Of a stretch of 64,000 bases of DNA, positions 24,340-36,525 are shown piece after piece (position 1 is the first letter of the stretch; every line of letters starts with the position of its first letter). Source of the DNA: Paragordius varius (lineage: Eukaryota; Nematomorpha); the NCBI GenBank assembly GCA_964247055.1, contig OZ176056.1, forward strand, positions 8,060,001 through 8,124,000, given 5' to 3'. A program made the position numbers and the translations under genes. The notes under the pieces are model-generated. The model was not told the DNA's origin. It saw only the letters and a list, made by a program, of their open reading frames with translations, and did no database searches.

Positions 24340-26332
24340 GATATGTGTTTGACTGAACTCGTATGTCTTCTTAAGTTTTCTAATCAGCTACAAAACCACG
24401 CCATTTTTGTATGGCGTCTCAGTTCTAAACCGGTAGACCCCTATCCATAGACCTATATGGAAAAGCGCTGAGTTATATTCTTTGCCTTTATAGGGCAATT
24501 GGAATCATCTTTGATACCATTAACTCATAAGTTATTCGAAAAAATACCTTAACACTAAATAATCGTTATATGATGGCGTATTTTTAGAGGCAAAAAGGCC
24601 CAAAATTAACGGCTGATTAAAAAATGCCTGACCTTTTTTATCTAGTTACGGGTAATATTACCTTTTAATGAACACATATCGCTTCATAAATTTTCGGTAA
24701 ATTAGCTCCAAACCCAGGTTTGCCTTTATATGGGGAATATCTGGAATTAGAATTCATTCAATATTTTCTAAATAGTTTAAGCAAGAATAGCTTCATAAAA
24801 TAATAGTTCAATGATAGCACATTTTTTAGGGCGAAAAATGCCTATTTAACCGAAAAACCGCTCGACTTAAATTTTTTGCTTTTTACGGGTAATATTTTAG
24901 GCCCTTATGAAACTTATATAGCCTGATAAGTTTTCTGAAAATAAACTCCTAAACAACGCAATTTTGATGTGGTGGGGCTAGGGTTGTGCATTTGACTGCT
25001 TTTTCAAAAAACCGGTCACACCATGGTCATGACCGTGGTCATGACCACTTTACCTAAGTAAATACCATGCGATATTAGATTATGAAATTACTTCTGAATT
25101 TTCGAATCGCTTTTAATACTGGATATGTTAAATAAAATTTTTCCTGTTTCTTTTACACTTTCTTTGATCATTGAAATATCCAATTATAAAATGTTTTTTC
25201 ATTTTATTAGTTCACATACATGGAATAATTGAATATTTTATAAAAAGTTGGATTGTTTTCTTTTTCGAAATAACTGGATATGCTTAAATATGCAAGTTTA
25301 ACATTTTAAATTTTTAAATACGCAAATTTAAATATTTATATATTTTTTTTCTTCCAAAAAAAATTACCAGCAATTTTTCAAAAAACAGCTGAAATGACCA
25401 TGGTCTAAAAATAAACAGTCATTGACCTGGTCATGACCCGGTCAATTGACCGGGTCATGACTTGGTCAGCACAACCCTAGGTGGGGCAGTTTTAGGCGGG
25501 TAGCTCCCTACCCAGAGTCTGATACAAAAAGGGCGCTTGATTAAAATTTTTGCCTTTTTATGGGGAATACCATGAATCATGATTGATTCTATATGCTCTC
25601 ATTAGTTGTTGAAAAAATATCCTCAAAATTAAAAATCATTCTATGGTGGCGCATTTTTTAAGGCATGAAGGGCCTAATTAACGGCTATTTAAAAACCGCA
25701 CTATCCAAATTTTTGCGTTGTTACGGGTAACATTTTGCAGTTATTGAACTCATGTGGCTTGGTAGGTTTTCTGAAATTTAGCCCCAAAAGCAAGCTATTT
25801 CGATATGACGGGTCAGTTTTTGGTGAGTATCTCCCCCAACAGCTATCATCAAAGAAACGTTTGACTAATATTTTTGCCTTTTAACAGGGAATACCTAGAA
25901 TCTTTATTGAATTTTTACGGTCTCATACTTTGGGCGAAAATAGATTCAAAAAAATGATTTTTGTGGACTTAATTTTTTGAAAAAAATGGCATTTTACGGG
26001 GGGAGCGGGTAAAAAGAGGGCCTAAATTAAAAAAGCTAGCCGACTATGATCGGCGCAATCGATAATAAGTAAAAAGTATTTGAAATCGAATGGTCCAACA
26101 CGTTTTCGGGAAAATTTCTCAAAGACACGATTTTTGTAGACTTCTGTTTTAAAAAAACCGTTTATTACACGGGGTAGGCCCGTAACTGGGGACCTAATTC
26201 AAAAAAGGGCGAAGCTATTGTCGGGGCCTTCATCAATGATTATATATTATCGATATTTGGAATTGAATGGGTCTATCGGTTTTCCGGAAACAGATACAAA
26301 GCCACCACTTTCCATTTTTTTAAATATATAGA
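24340..26332 (-). mobile_element. Non-autonomous Helitron, 3' end missing
   Basis: On the minus strand it starts TCTATATATTTAAAAAAATG at 26332, like the complete copy at 38626. It shares with that copy the inner landmarks ATGGCGTCTCAGTTCTAAAC and GGGGGAGCGGGTAAAAAGAG. Internally it consists of repeating blocks of roughly 300 bp, each with GGGGAATA(C/T)C near a GAAT(C/T) motif. The 3' hairpin and CTRR terminus are not found, so the 3' end is lost. A 501-bp hAT MITE interrupts it. Confidence 0.75.
24979..25479. mobile_element. hAT MITE (family G) with perfect 8-bp target duplication
   Basis: The tips are TAGGGTTGTGC and GCACAACCCTA, flanked by GGTGGGGC at 24971-24978 and 25480-25487. The ends are rich in the palindrome GGTCATGACC (for example GGTCATGACCGTGGTCATGA on the left). 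The 8-bp duplication indicates a hAT transposase. It inserted into the Helitron and is therefore younger. Confidence 0.88.
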
Positions 26333-27059
26333 TTTGAGCTAAGAAATTCAGTAAAGCAAATATCTTGACACTAATACAAGCAGATTTTACTTAATTTTAT
26401 AAAAATACACACATAAAATTGATTGTTTAAACTCCCAATAATCAAAGCTAAAAGAGGAATGTTACGGTACAGTTAAGTGTTAGATCGGTTAAATTATTCA
26501 GCTGTTTCCTTCTAAAAGCAGTCATTCAAGGGCACATAACCAGTCAGGCAGTATCCTATTTGGAAAGATTATTAAACTTTTTTTTAACACTGTTTCGAAG
26601 ATATTGATAAGCACGATCGAAATTGATAAAATTAAAGATCTTTACACATTATTTTTAACATATGCCATGCTAACTAATTCCCAATTATATTATTATTTCG
26701 CGCTGTTATATAAAATTTAATTTTGATCGTGCATACTATAATTTTCAGCAGATAACACGGTGTAAAAACATTTCAACTATGATAAGATTTTATCGACAAA
26801 AAGTGAACTATATCACTCGAAAATTCATAAATAATAATTATTATTAAATCTAAATACGCATTTAGTCTTTAATATTTAATTAATATCAACTATGATTGTA
26901 AAAACACATTTTTTAACATACGATGTGGCCACATTTTAATTACTCCAAAATTTTAATTTTCCTAATCTCTTAAATTATAAATGTTTTTATGAAAAAAATT
27001 AAATCTTATTTCAATTTTGATAATAAATATAATTCCGATTGTATATATGTTTAAAGCAC
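26333..27059. other. No recognised feature
   Basis: About 730 nt of AT-rich sequence between the Helitron and the next hAT element. No supported frame or repeat. Confidence 0.35.
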
Positions 27060-27439
27060 AATATTTGCAGTGGCGAAACTACGGGAAGCTAGGGAAAGCA
27101 GTTCGGAGGGGCCCAATTCAAAACAGGGGCCCTTTTTAATAAACCTTTATTTTAGTAAGAGACATAAAATTATTAAAAGACATATTGATGAACTTGGCGA
27201 TGACCATAGATTTTCCAATTTAGATAATAGGTTTATAGTGAATGTTTTCAATTTTAGATATTGTAATTTTTCAGTTAAAAACAGTTTTGGGTATTTATAG
27301 CTTAACGGATATGATTTTATTTTTGCTTTCATCAAAGTTCAAAATGAGTGAAGTAGAAATTATCAATTAAGCTAAAAAATTAAATAATTAATTATCCCAA
27401 CGATCTGAGTGAATATTATCCGATATAAATCGTGTCATT

Positions 27440-27760
27440 TTTTAATTCGTTTAAGGATGGGATAGCTTAAATTAACAATGCCAGGCAATTTGCAGAGATA
27501 CTAATTATTAAGTACCCAACAGTTTCAGCCAGTTGTGATGAAGTTATAACAGCCTTATTATTGTTTTTGACAATTACTATTGCTACAGCGGGACTTTCAT
27601 TCTGAAAGTTAATAATAATAAATATTAGAAGCTCGATGGCTAAAAAAAGGTTGAGCAATTTATCGTTACCAGCAATCGAAGCTGATATGGCGAATCAAAT
27701 AGATTAAAAAGATATAATTAGAAAATTTGCTCACGCAAAATCGGAAAACGAAAATACATG
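27440..27760 (+). pseudogene. hAT (ZMYM-type) transposase C-terminal relic
   Basis: Plus-strand pieces read TIATAGLSF, then IRSSMAKKRLSNLSLPAIEA and KDIIRKFAHAKSE. This is the order of the C-terminal dimerisation region of ZMYM-like hAT transposases (typically SFSKLKLIKNYLRSTM, then ERLxxLAxLSIE and a Phe-Ala-x-x-Lys-Ala-Arg-Lys tail). Stops and at least one frameshift interrupt it. It belongs to the surrounding element. Confidence 0.65.
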
Positions 27761-28168
27761 ATTTCTGATTAATACACGCTCTAAATAAGTTATGTAATTA
27801 TTTAAAACTTTAAAAATGAACATTAAGATTAAGGAATTGGCGGTGGTTAGGGTGCGCGGGTGGGTACTAACCATCATATATAAAAATACCAGGAACACAA
27901 AACATTTAGACCCATGTTCGGGTAAGTATTACTTACGTCCTTATGCTTAAATCCTTATGCTTACATCCTTATGCTTTAATCCTTATGCTAACGTCCTCAT
28001 GCTTACATTTTTGAATAAAAATCCTACATTCATCATAAGTCTGCTCCTAGAAGACTTATTAAAATTTCAAAGTGGCATAACTTTAAAAATATTGCGAATT
28101 TTGAATTCTGTAAATTGGAGGATAGAAAGTAAAGTATATTTAACCAATAATATATAGGTTTGAGTAAT

Positions 28169-29202
28169 GTTGCTCCAATCTTTTGGCATTAAAGGGGTTT
28201 AGACAACCCCTGTTAAAAAATAGATAAATCCTAAAACATGCATGCCAAAAGTTTTTTAGAAGAAATAGGTACGCCTTTTGTCCACCTATATTTTTTAAAT
28301 TTTTTTGAGTTATCAAAATGAAATATTTGCATACTTCGTGAAATAAAAAAATCTACCCAGTTTTTTTTAATAGGACAGAAAATCTGTTTATATAACAAAT
28401 GATTTATAGGTTTTAGAATTTGCATCGATCCCCTACACATCTTAGTTAACTAAACCGCTTCAAAAAATATATTTGGAACCCACATGTAAAATCCAAAGTT
28501 TTTTAGAAAGTGTGCAAATGATTTAACTATATTTTTTAGATTTTGATGTCATGATTGAAATATCTGCACATTTTTTGCATTTTGAGGATGAAGCATTGAA
28601 GAATTTACCCATTTTATTGGATATTAGAAAATATTTACTCATTGTGGATATGAATGATTTTTACACGCTTACAAGGAAAAAACAATATAAATTCCAACTA
28701 TCATATATTTATTGTCAATAAATATTATTTTTATACATCTAATAGTAAATACTTTATAATATCCAATAAAATGGGTAGATTCTTCAATGCTTCATCCTCA
28801 AAATGCAAAAGATGCGCAGATATTTCAATCATGACATAAAAATCTAAAAAAATATGGTTAAATCATTTGCACACCTTCTCTTTGGATTTTACATGTGTGT
28901 TCCAAATATATTTTTTGAAGCGGTTTAGTTAACAAAGATGTGTAAGAGATTTATGCAAATTCTAAAACCCATAAATTATTTGTTATATTTACAGATTTTC
29001 TGTCCACCAATTTAAAAAATTCAAAAACTGGGTAGATTTTTTTATTTCACGAAGTATGCAAATTTGATAACTCAAAAAAATCCAAAAAATATAGTTGGAT
29101 AAAAGACGTACCTACTTCTTCTAAAAAACTTTTGGCATGCATTTTATCTATTTTTTACAGGGGTTGTCTAAACCCCTTTTAATACCAAAAGATTGAAGCA
29201 AC
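28169..29202. mobile_element. 1.03-kb foldback (inverted-repeat) element
   Basis: Two arms of about 500 bp mirror each other around a centre near 28685. The tips are GTTGCTCCAATCTTTTGGCA and the inverted TACCAAAAGATTGAAGCAAC. Just inside is a second small hairpin, GGGGTTTAGACAACCCC. Further matches include GTTTTTTAGAAGAAATAGGT against CCTACTTCTTCTAAAAAACT. No coding frame runs through it. Confidence 0.82.
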
Positions 29203-29204
29203 AA

Positions 29205-29713
29205 AAAAGGGACAAAAAATGATCCAGATATGTGAATATTTCGGAACATTATTTGATAGCTAATAAGAATTTTAAAACGGTGCATTCATACCAATATATT
29301 GTTTACTTGGGAGAAAAATTGATTCAAAAAATTATTTTTGTGGACTTTGTTTTTTTTTAAAAAATTGCATTTTACGGGGGGAGCGGGTAAAAAGAGGGCC
29401 TAAATTAAAAAAGCGAGACGACTATGTTCGGGACAATCTAAAATAACTAAACAAAAATCATAATTGAAATTGAATGGTCCAACACGTTTTCTGGAAAACT
29501 GTCTCAAAGACACGATTTTTGTGGACTTCTGTTTTCAAAAAAAACCTATTTTTCACACGGGGTGAGCCCGAACTGGGAGCCTATTTCGAAAAAAGGGCGA
29601 AGCTATTGTCGGGACATTTATTAAGAATTATATTTTTTCGATATTTGGATTTGAATGGGTCTGCCGAAACAGATCACAAAGCCACCACTTTCCTATTTTT
29701 ATAAATATATAGA
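29205..29713 (-). mobile_element. Helitron fragment
   Basis: On the minus strand it starts TCTATATATTTATAAAAATA at 29713 and carries the family block CCCGCTCCCCCCGTAAAATG. It reaches the segment before the 3' hairpin (TTTTTTGTCCC), where it meets the foldback element. The 3' terminus is absent. Confidence 0.75.
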
Positions 29714-29831
29714 TTTTACAAAGAAATGCGCCAGGTGAAAAGATAACTGCAAACGATTTTTTGGGAGGGAAGGGGGGCGGGCAATATTTAAACCTTGCAG
29801 GGAGCTCAATAGTTCCGCCACTGAGTATTTG

Positions 29832-30656
29832 CTTATAAATTTGTTAAAAAAATATTAGGCAACCAAAAATTATATATATGATCACTCATTTATTAAATGG
29901 ATATCGTTTTAAATCGCTAGTTTTCCACTTTAGTTGAATTACAAAATATGGGACTATTTATATAAAAACGTTTTTTTACAAAGCTGCATCTTTAAAGTCA
30001 GTTCTGCAACAATTGTAATCCGGACCTACTTAGTTAATCACATTATTCATTTTGGAAAATTATAATATGATGCCTTGTACCTTAACAAGAAATAAGGAAG
30101 TGCTCGTTTTTCAAGCATTATTGGAAACGCAAATTAACTAAAAAAAGTTTTAACGTAACCAATGACATTCTTTACTTAATTTTTGGTTATATTTTACAAA
30201 TAAATTGTTTGGGATGAATTTTTACTTTTTAATAAAACAAACATTTCTTTTAGCGATTATCAGAATTGTTTGCATATCTCCATTGTGTCCCCAATTGGCA
30301 ATTTTAAAAATTTAAATAAATCTACATGTATTATTTGTTTTTTTAAACAAATAAAATATCAACAATGTTAGAGCCTTTAATATCTAGGGAACGGTTTACT
30401 ACATTGAGTAAATTTAAATGTCACACATATATTATTAAAAATTGGTTGTGTATGCGAGTTTAATATAAATATATATATAATTTTTTTGATTAACGAGATT
30501 AGACATTAAGATTATCACATAATTTAGCTATTATCCATACAAGTATAAACATAAAATTTAGATTCTCTCAAATAAATCGCTAAAAAATGGTTATAATATA
30601 TTGCAAACAGCCCATGCCTTTAATCAGTTTTTTGAAACGTTGTTCGCTATTGATGT
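29832..30656. other. 3' flank of RNF139, no recognised feature
   Basis: About 825 nt of AT-rich sequence after the hAT element. It should include the RNF139 3' untranslated region on the minus strand. No repeat or frame recognised. Confidence 0.35.
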
Positions 30657-33600
30657 TTAAGATGTAAGCGACAATGACAATGTAGCTCGACACATGGGAC
30701 AATCATCTTTCTTGTAAAGCCAACGTCGTAAACAGTAAACGTGATAAATGTGATTACATGGAGTTTGAATCAATTTAGCTTTACGTATATCCGTAGATTG
30801 CCTAATTTTCCACATATCCGTCGAAATTACTTGTAAAAAGTCGTTACGACAAATAGAGCATTGTGGACTTTCCGACATAAGATTGACCATTAAGGTATTA
30901 TAATGGTCTAGATCTTGCTCTTGTTGCTCTTCTTCTGGGTAATTAACAGGCTGTGTTCCCTTCTTCTTATTATTCGTCTTCTTTGAATCATTCACGATCA
31001 AATCAAACTTGTTTAATTTACTTAATATGAGATTTACGCTCAATCGCCGGGCCATAGAACGTAAGCCATCTCGCCCCTTCAACCAAATATTGAAGTAAAA
31101 ATGTAACAGCGTCATACATGCCCTTATAAGTGAACCACCAGAACTAAACGAGTATAAACTTTCATATCTATGGTCCTGATAAAATTTAGCAGTCGTACTG
31201 TTCCCAGACGCATTCAGGAAAAAGTGTGAATTAGTAAGGTAAAATATGTGAACAACAAAGTCCGAAATTATATTACAACTTTGCCCCGGGTAATAAATGT
31301 GGGAATAATGATTAAAATTTTGCTTCTCACCACCCTGATATGTAGTATAGTTATTGTAATGACCGCCGGTTAAAAATGTACTCGTTTCAAAAACTAACAT
31401 CCAAACTGCGTTAAGTAACAGAGCTAATCCACAAGTAAATTCACAAATCCCGGCTGCACATTTGATGGCCCAATTGACATGATCAACCCAGGATTCCCAT
31501 TCATTGTCAGGATAGGATTGTAATTTTGTATGAAACCATCTTTAATATATCAATATAAATACATTGTTATTTATGAATATATAAGAAAAAATTTATGGTC
31601 CATTTTAACCTGTCAAAAATTTAAAATAAGATTTTGTAACACTATATATATATATATTTATATATATATTAAACAAAACTTTAAAAATTTTGTTAATCAT
31701 AGCTTTTATGCAATTATAGATTTTTATATATTTTGCGCGCGCTTATCATATTATAGAAAGATTGTTAAAAAAGGGGAGATTGGATTTTATATCTCAATGA
31801 AAATGGTCTGGGGTTCTGTAATCGCGGTTTAACAAACTAAAATGCGGTATCGTTGCAGTTGTGTTTAAACATAAAATATTTGCATCTTTTGTTAACGCCA
31901 TAGTTTAACAACTAACCCGATTATATTTTTGATATGTATGACCAATTGCTTGAAATACATAACAAAATAGTTCGTGAATGATGTGACACCATATTGTAAT
32001 CCTTTCAACAATCCAGTAATGCAAACAAGGGAATTGGGATGAAAGGCACAAAACTTGGCTAAAATGGTTTGCACATATCGTATGATAAGGTCAAGAAATG
32101 AACTGTTATTGGGAGATGACCCATTTATATTTGTGGTTAAGGAAGTTGATTTATGATTTGCATTCCTCCAACATTGCTGTTGGACATACAAAGTTTCGTG
32201 TTCGAGGGACCATTGATAAGGTATATCATCTTTTTTGCTAGCAGGAAATTTGTAAAAACTGGGCACTTTTTTAGACTCTTGAGATATAACTGGAAATTCT
32301 TTCAGCAATATAAGGCACGTTCTATAAGAATCGAGGCGTTGAATGAAAAATTTGAAAAGGCTAAAACAACACTTTAGGGAAATCTCCAAACAAAGAATAG
32401 TTACGGAAATAAGCCATGTGTTTATCAGCGTAGATGTATATGGATAGGGTGTTATACCAAAAAAATTGAACCACCAACTACCGATTACAGATACTTTCGA
32501 TTGATTTGTAATATCAGGGTAATGGTCATTAGATTTATTCGTATTGTTATGTAAAGTAAGTATACTCTTTTGGTTTTCATAAATGGCATCATTAGTGTTA
32601 ACATTAAGATCCAATATATATTGACAAATAAAATGGGTTATCTTAAGTCGACACCATTTAATAGGTGCAAACCGAAAATGTCGACCCGAAGTTTGATAAT
32701 TAACATCTGTTTCGTTTAATGATAAATCACGCGTAAAAGATGAATAATTGACTCCAAACGTATTAATCTCTTGTTGTATACGGAAACAGAGTTCGGGGGT
32801 TTGAGCTGTAAGTGTTTGATGTTTCCAGAATACACATGTAATTAGGTACACCGGAATAAGGATAAAAGACAGTAAACATAATAATGTAATGAATTTTGGA
32901 AGGAACTTTGGTAGATTTTGCATTGAACATAGATATACATTAATTATCCTACTTTTTACATCGTTATATATGGCTCTAAAAGTGTTAGACTCTACTAATG
33001 GCGTATGTTGACCAGATTGCTGTGAAACGTTTGATGTTACCCTGAGAGATTTGTCTTTCCTCCCACCCAATGACATGGAATAAAGTGCTAGCCTAGGGAC
33101 TAATATTAAATCATGAATAAAATGGACAGTTGCTAACATGCTTAACACCAAATTTCGACCCAATTTATCCAGTTTGAGATTCGGATTTTGGAAACTCGTA
33201 AGTCCGCTTTGAGCGGATGAAACTATAAAAACTAAAGATGCGGTCCGAGATATGGAGTTTGCATCTTCAGACGCTGTACGAGAGGAGTTTTGAGTATTTG
33301 AATGATCTGATGCCGCGGGAACATTATTTAAATGTTCTGCAGCCATATCTGATTTCGAGATTAGGAATATCTTCAATCGTTCCACATAAATTATCACACC
33401 ATTCTCGATGGATTGAATAACGTGACACAGGATAGCAGCGCCGCCTAATAACGAAACATAGTTATCACATGTGAATATTAAAGTATGTCGCAAGCAACCC
33501 CTAAACATCCAAACCATTAAAAGTGTATGACTATCTGAAAATTTTTCAAAGTAATTAAAGGGTAGGGGCCAATCCAAGAAAAATGTGCTAAGTAAAAGTA

Positions 33601-34409
33601 AAATCGTTCGAACAATCCAATAAATTCGCAGGAGTTGGGGAAGTTTTAGGCGGGCCCATTCAGACTCAACGTAAAACCCAAAACCCGATTCAGAAATTCG
33701 TTGTTTGGCCTGATCGAGATAGTGGGAAAAATTTGGTTTTACCAACTGATACATTACAAGCATAGATTTTGTTATGGTGTAAAAACAAAATATAAAATAA
33801 GTGTATATAACAAGTTTTGAGGTAAATCCGGAATAATCTGAGGAAAAGGTGTCCATATAATTTGCTTGTTTATTTAAAGGTAATAATGATAATATACTCA
33901 AGGGCAAACTGCAAACTAGAAAGTAGAAATATTCGTATTGATTAAATACATTAAAATGAGTTGGGCAAAAATATGATTTTTTGATTAATCGTATAAGAAG
34001 AAAATGAATTAATCCGGACAGAAATATAGTTGTATGGGATACCGGATTCATGTGAAGTGAAAGCAAATAGAAATTAATGTAAAAGATAGCAAAAGCATAT
34101 AAAATTGTCATGAGTTTTATATAGACAATTTTTCTGATGTCGTTCGTAAGTCCACATAACAGTATAGAAAAAATTAGTGCTAAAATATAAATTTGAATTA
34201 TTACTTGCAGATTGAAACAATTGAAACAAAATTCCCATCGTAATGAAAGGAAGAGACGATTTAAAATTTGTCATAATATTATAGCAATTAGTATATATTT
34301 CCAATAAATAATCCAAGGGGGATGATGATTTTAGAATGTTAAGAGAAACATCCATGGTAAAAAAAGTTGGCAAAAGCCAAGCCATCGATGGTACCTCATC
34401 CATATTCAT
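30657..34409 (-). CDS. RNF139: RNF139 / TRC8-type membrane RING E3 ubiquitin ligase, complete
   Basis: TRC8 is a multi-pass ER ubiquitin ligase with a sterol-sensing-like membrane part and a C-terminal RING-H2 finger. Exons are 34205-34409, 31917-34179 and 30657-31539; phases agree and give 3351 nt (1116 aa), against about 664 aa in vertebrates. Family landmarks in order: WARLKLPQLLRIYWIVRTI, LGRNLVLSMLATVHFIHDL, INTWLISVTILCLEISLKC, CMTLLHFYFNIWLKGRDGLR, then the RING from about residue 1050 (CSIC ... TPCNHIYHVYCLRRWLYKKD, CPMC). Many hydrophobic membrane-spanning stretches are visible. Extra length lies in a polar loop with NTQNSSRTASEDAN, in a block of about 100 aa after QRLDSYR that vertebrate TRC8 lacks, and in an acidic Glu/Gln stretch before the RING. 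The spacing between the second and third RING ligands is about twice the usual. Intron 1 is 25 nt. Confidence 0.93.
34180..34204 (-). other. RNF139: 25-nt spliceosomal intron in RNF139
   Basis: The frame of exon 1 ends ...GILFQLFQSA and that of exon 2 continues TLIFSILLCGLTND. The 25 nt between them start GTAATA and end TTTTAG. Removing them joins phase 1 to phase 2 and links two hydrophobic stretches that are contiguous in TRC8 proteins. Without the intron the first frame runs to a stop after about 110 codons. Confidence 0.87.
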
Positions 34410-34964
34410 ATGCTATTATCGATTCATGCATATCATGTGTAATATCACTATGAAATTCAACACTCTATGACCTTTTGGGGTAGTTTTATGTCCCAAAGAG
34501 ATTAGAATATGTTAAAAAGTGATGTAGTAAGCCTAAAATAATTTCAGCTTTTTGGTCGCTTTATAAACGAACAATTTTTTTAATTAAAATTGTAAATAAT
34601 TATCAACAATTTTTAACCGCCTTATATTTATCTTCATCTTCAATCGCTAATCCAACAGGCAAATAAATATATATTATGGTTAGAAAATGTAATTATTTAA
34701 ACTTTCAGGTATCAGCAAAAGTTTTATTATTTTAATTTATATAATAGCTATCTCTTTTAATCGTTTTTTGGGGTCCAGATTATGTATCTAGAAGTCAAAA
34801 AATTGTAAAATTTTAAGCCTTTTATCTAATGCATCAGATTTTAACGAAAAAAAATTCTAAAAACGGCAAAATTGATGGTATAAAATGACACTAAATTGCC
34901 AAATAGGATGCAAAATAGTGAAAAGGTCATGAGGTGTTAATTTGGTAAGTTGTTAAACATTTAG
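34410..34964. other. 5' flank of RNF139 with an old dispersed repeat
   Basis: The stretch near 34655-34690 (GGCAAATAAATATATATTAT then GGTTAG) recurs near 41975-42010 and 44490-44520. It is a weakly conserved dispersed repeat of unknown type. No promoter motif is distinctive. Confidence 0.35.
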
Positions 34965-35003
34965 CCACCCAATCAACCATTTCAATATTTTGGTAGAATA
35001 TTT

Positions 35004-35168
35004 ATGAAAAACAAACAAGTTAATCAAAATTTAGTATTATATATAAATGAATGGTGTGAGTTTCGATCTGATCTTTTTATGTTGGCATCAGCAAACGTTC
35101 CAAAATTACTAAATTTAATCGTATCTAGTGCTTTAACATCCGTTTATAAATTGGATAAATTAGAGTAA
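35004..35168 (+). CDS. Possible short coding exon or 54-aa ORF
   Basis: An open frame starts MKNKQVNQNLVLYINEWCEF and ends SVYKLDKLE before TAA. It stays open upstream to an acceptor-like TTTAG at 34960-34964, giving 67 codons without a stop in AT-rich DNA. Amino-acid use looks protein-like. No donor exon with matching phase was found upstream and no family is recognised, so it may be a 3' terminal exon of an unseen gene or chance. Confidence 0.25.
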   Translation: MKNKQVNQNLVLYINEWCEFRSDLFMLASANVPKLLNLIVSSALTSVYKLDKLE

Positions 35169-35699
35169 AATAAATCATAAGTTTATACGGAGGAAAATCT
35201 TTATTCTATATCAGTGTGTTCACAAAATATAAAACACATTATGATTAAAATATTATTCTCATGGTTTTAGTTTTGGTATTTAAACTTTTGTAGATACAAA
35301 ATTTAAAATATGAAAATTTGCTCATTTACTTAACTTTTGGAGAAAGCTAAGCTTTGTACATTAAAAAAATCATTAAAATATATACTATAATTACTTGTTA
35401 TAAAATTGCAAATTAAGACGACGCGTAAAAAATAATTATGGTTTTTTAAAATAAAGATGGGGCCAAGATTCTTCGATAGAATTAAGTTTATGCTAAATTA
35501 GCCAAAAAATATTCTGTTTATAAGTTAAATTTTAGCTAAATTTTGGTCGAATTATACATTATGAAGCAGGGTCGGCAGGTATACAATTACTTACGATGTT
35601 GAATCTATCACTCCGAAACTATGATTTTATAAAAAATAAATGTTTTTCATATAAATATCTCGAATGTCATAAAATGTTCATCCAGTTAATAGATTATAA

Positions 35700-36525
35700 C
35701 TGAAGTATAAGTCATTAATTATTGCATTGGCATATAATAGGAAAAATTGTTATTCAATAATAATTTTATTATATAAAAAATATAATACAATTAGAGCTCA
35801 TAAGGGTTAAAGGTTATTTGTATATCCGTTTTGATATTTATCATTAAAAATAAAACCGTTTTTATTGTCTGTGAAGTTGATTGATTTAGAAATATTTTTT
35901 TTGACTTGGAAAATATTTCGAGTTATTTGGAAATTGTTTTGTTGTATCAAATTAAATATTTTAAAAATTATAGAAGGAATCGAAACCTTGGCAAAATTTT
36001 CGACTTATATAACATTAATTAACCGAAATATATAAAAAATTATTCAAAAATACTTGATATTACTTATTTTAAGCTAAAGCCGAAAGGTGAAAATTTAGTC
36101 AACGTGACATGTGTGTAATGGTAAATTTAGAAAATAATACAAAATAAACCGCTTTTTCTATTTCTATCAATGTTAGATGTAATTTAAATATAAAATTAGC
36201 TTTGATTTTACCTTTAAAATTAAAAAAAGACGATATTTTGCAAAAGTAAAATAAAAATGGCGCCGAATTAGTTTGACATGGAATTTTTTTTCAAAACAGA
36301 ATTAAATTTAGATATTTTGGCATATTATATAATTTTTATTAGGATAGAAGCATAAATTTAAATTGGAACCGTTTCTTTCAGTAGTTTTTTAAAAATCCTA
36401 ACCCAAATTTGGTCTGGGGTATTTAGATACCCCAATTTGAATCCAAGTGTTAATTGACTAAGAATTTGATATAGGAAATGTTTCGATTGACTTTAAACCT
36501 TTTATTGATTGAGAAGTGATATATA
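35700..36525. mobile_element. Family B relic, split by a family E element
   Basis: From 35740 it resembles the B inner segment (TGATATTTATCATTAAAAAT then AAACCG). It continues with decayed 21-bp units up to about 35940 and resumes after the E element with AAATGTTTCGATTGACTTTA. The copy is old and much eroded compared with B1 and B2. Confidence 0.6.
35946..36449. mobile_element. Family E MITE, 5'-truncated
   Basis: The right end is CCCCAATTTGAATCCAAGTG followed by TTAA. Inner blocks match E1 (GAAGGAATCGAAAC, and GGTATTTAGATACCCC). The first 70 bp or so of the family are missing on the left. Confidence 0.75.

Larger units (their letters stand above)
27068..29823. mobile_element. hAT element of the ZMYM-like type, with nested insertions
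   Basis: The tips CAGTGGCGAAACTACGG and ATAGTTCCGCCACTG are inverted repeats of the widespread hAT type. The 8-bp flanks are AATATTTG (27060-27067) and AGTATTTG (29824-29831), one mismatch apart. Inside are a decayed transposase end (about 27440-27760), a 1.03-kb foldback (28169-29202) and a Helitron fragment (29205-29713). Near the right tip is the G-rich block GGGAGGGAAGGGGGGCGGGC. Confidence 0.8.

Noticed and set aside
33238-33420. Plus-strand frames within 32153-33420
   Set aside because: They are antisense to the long RNF139 exon 2 and show no family match.
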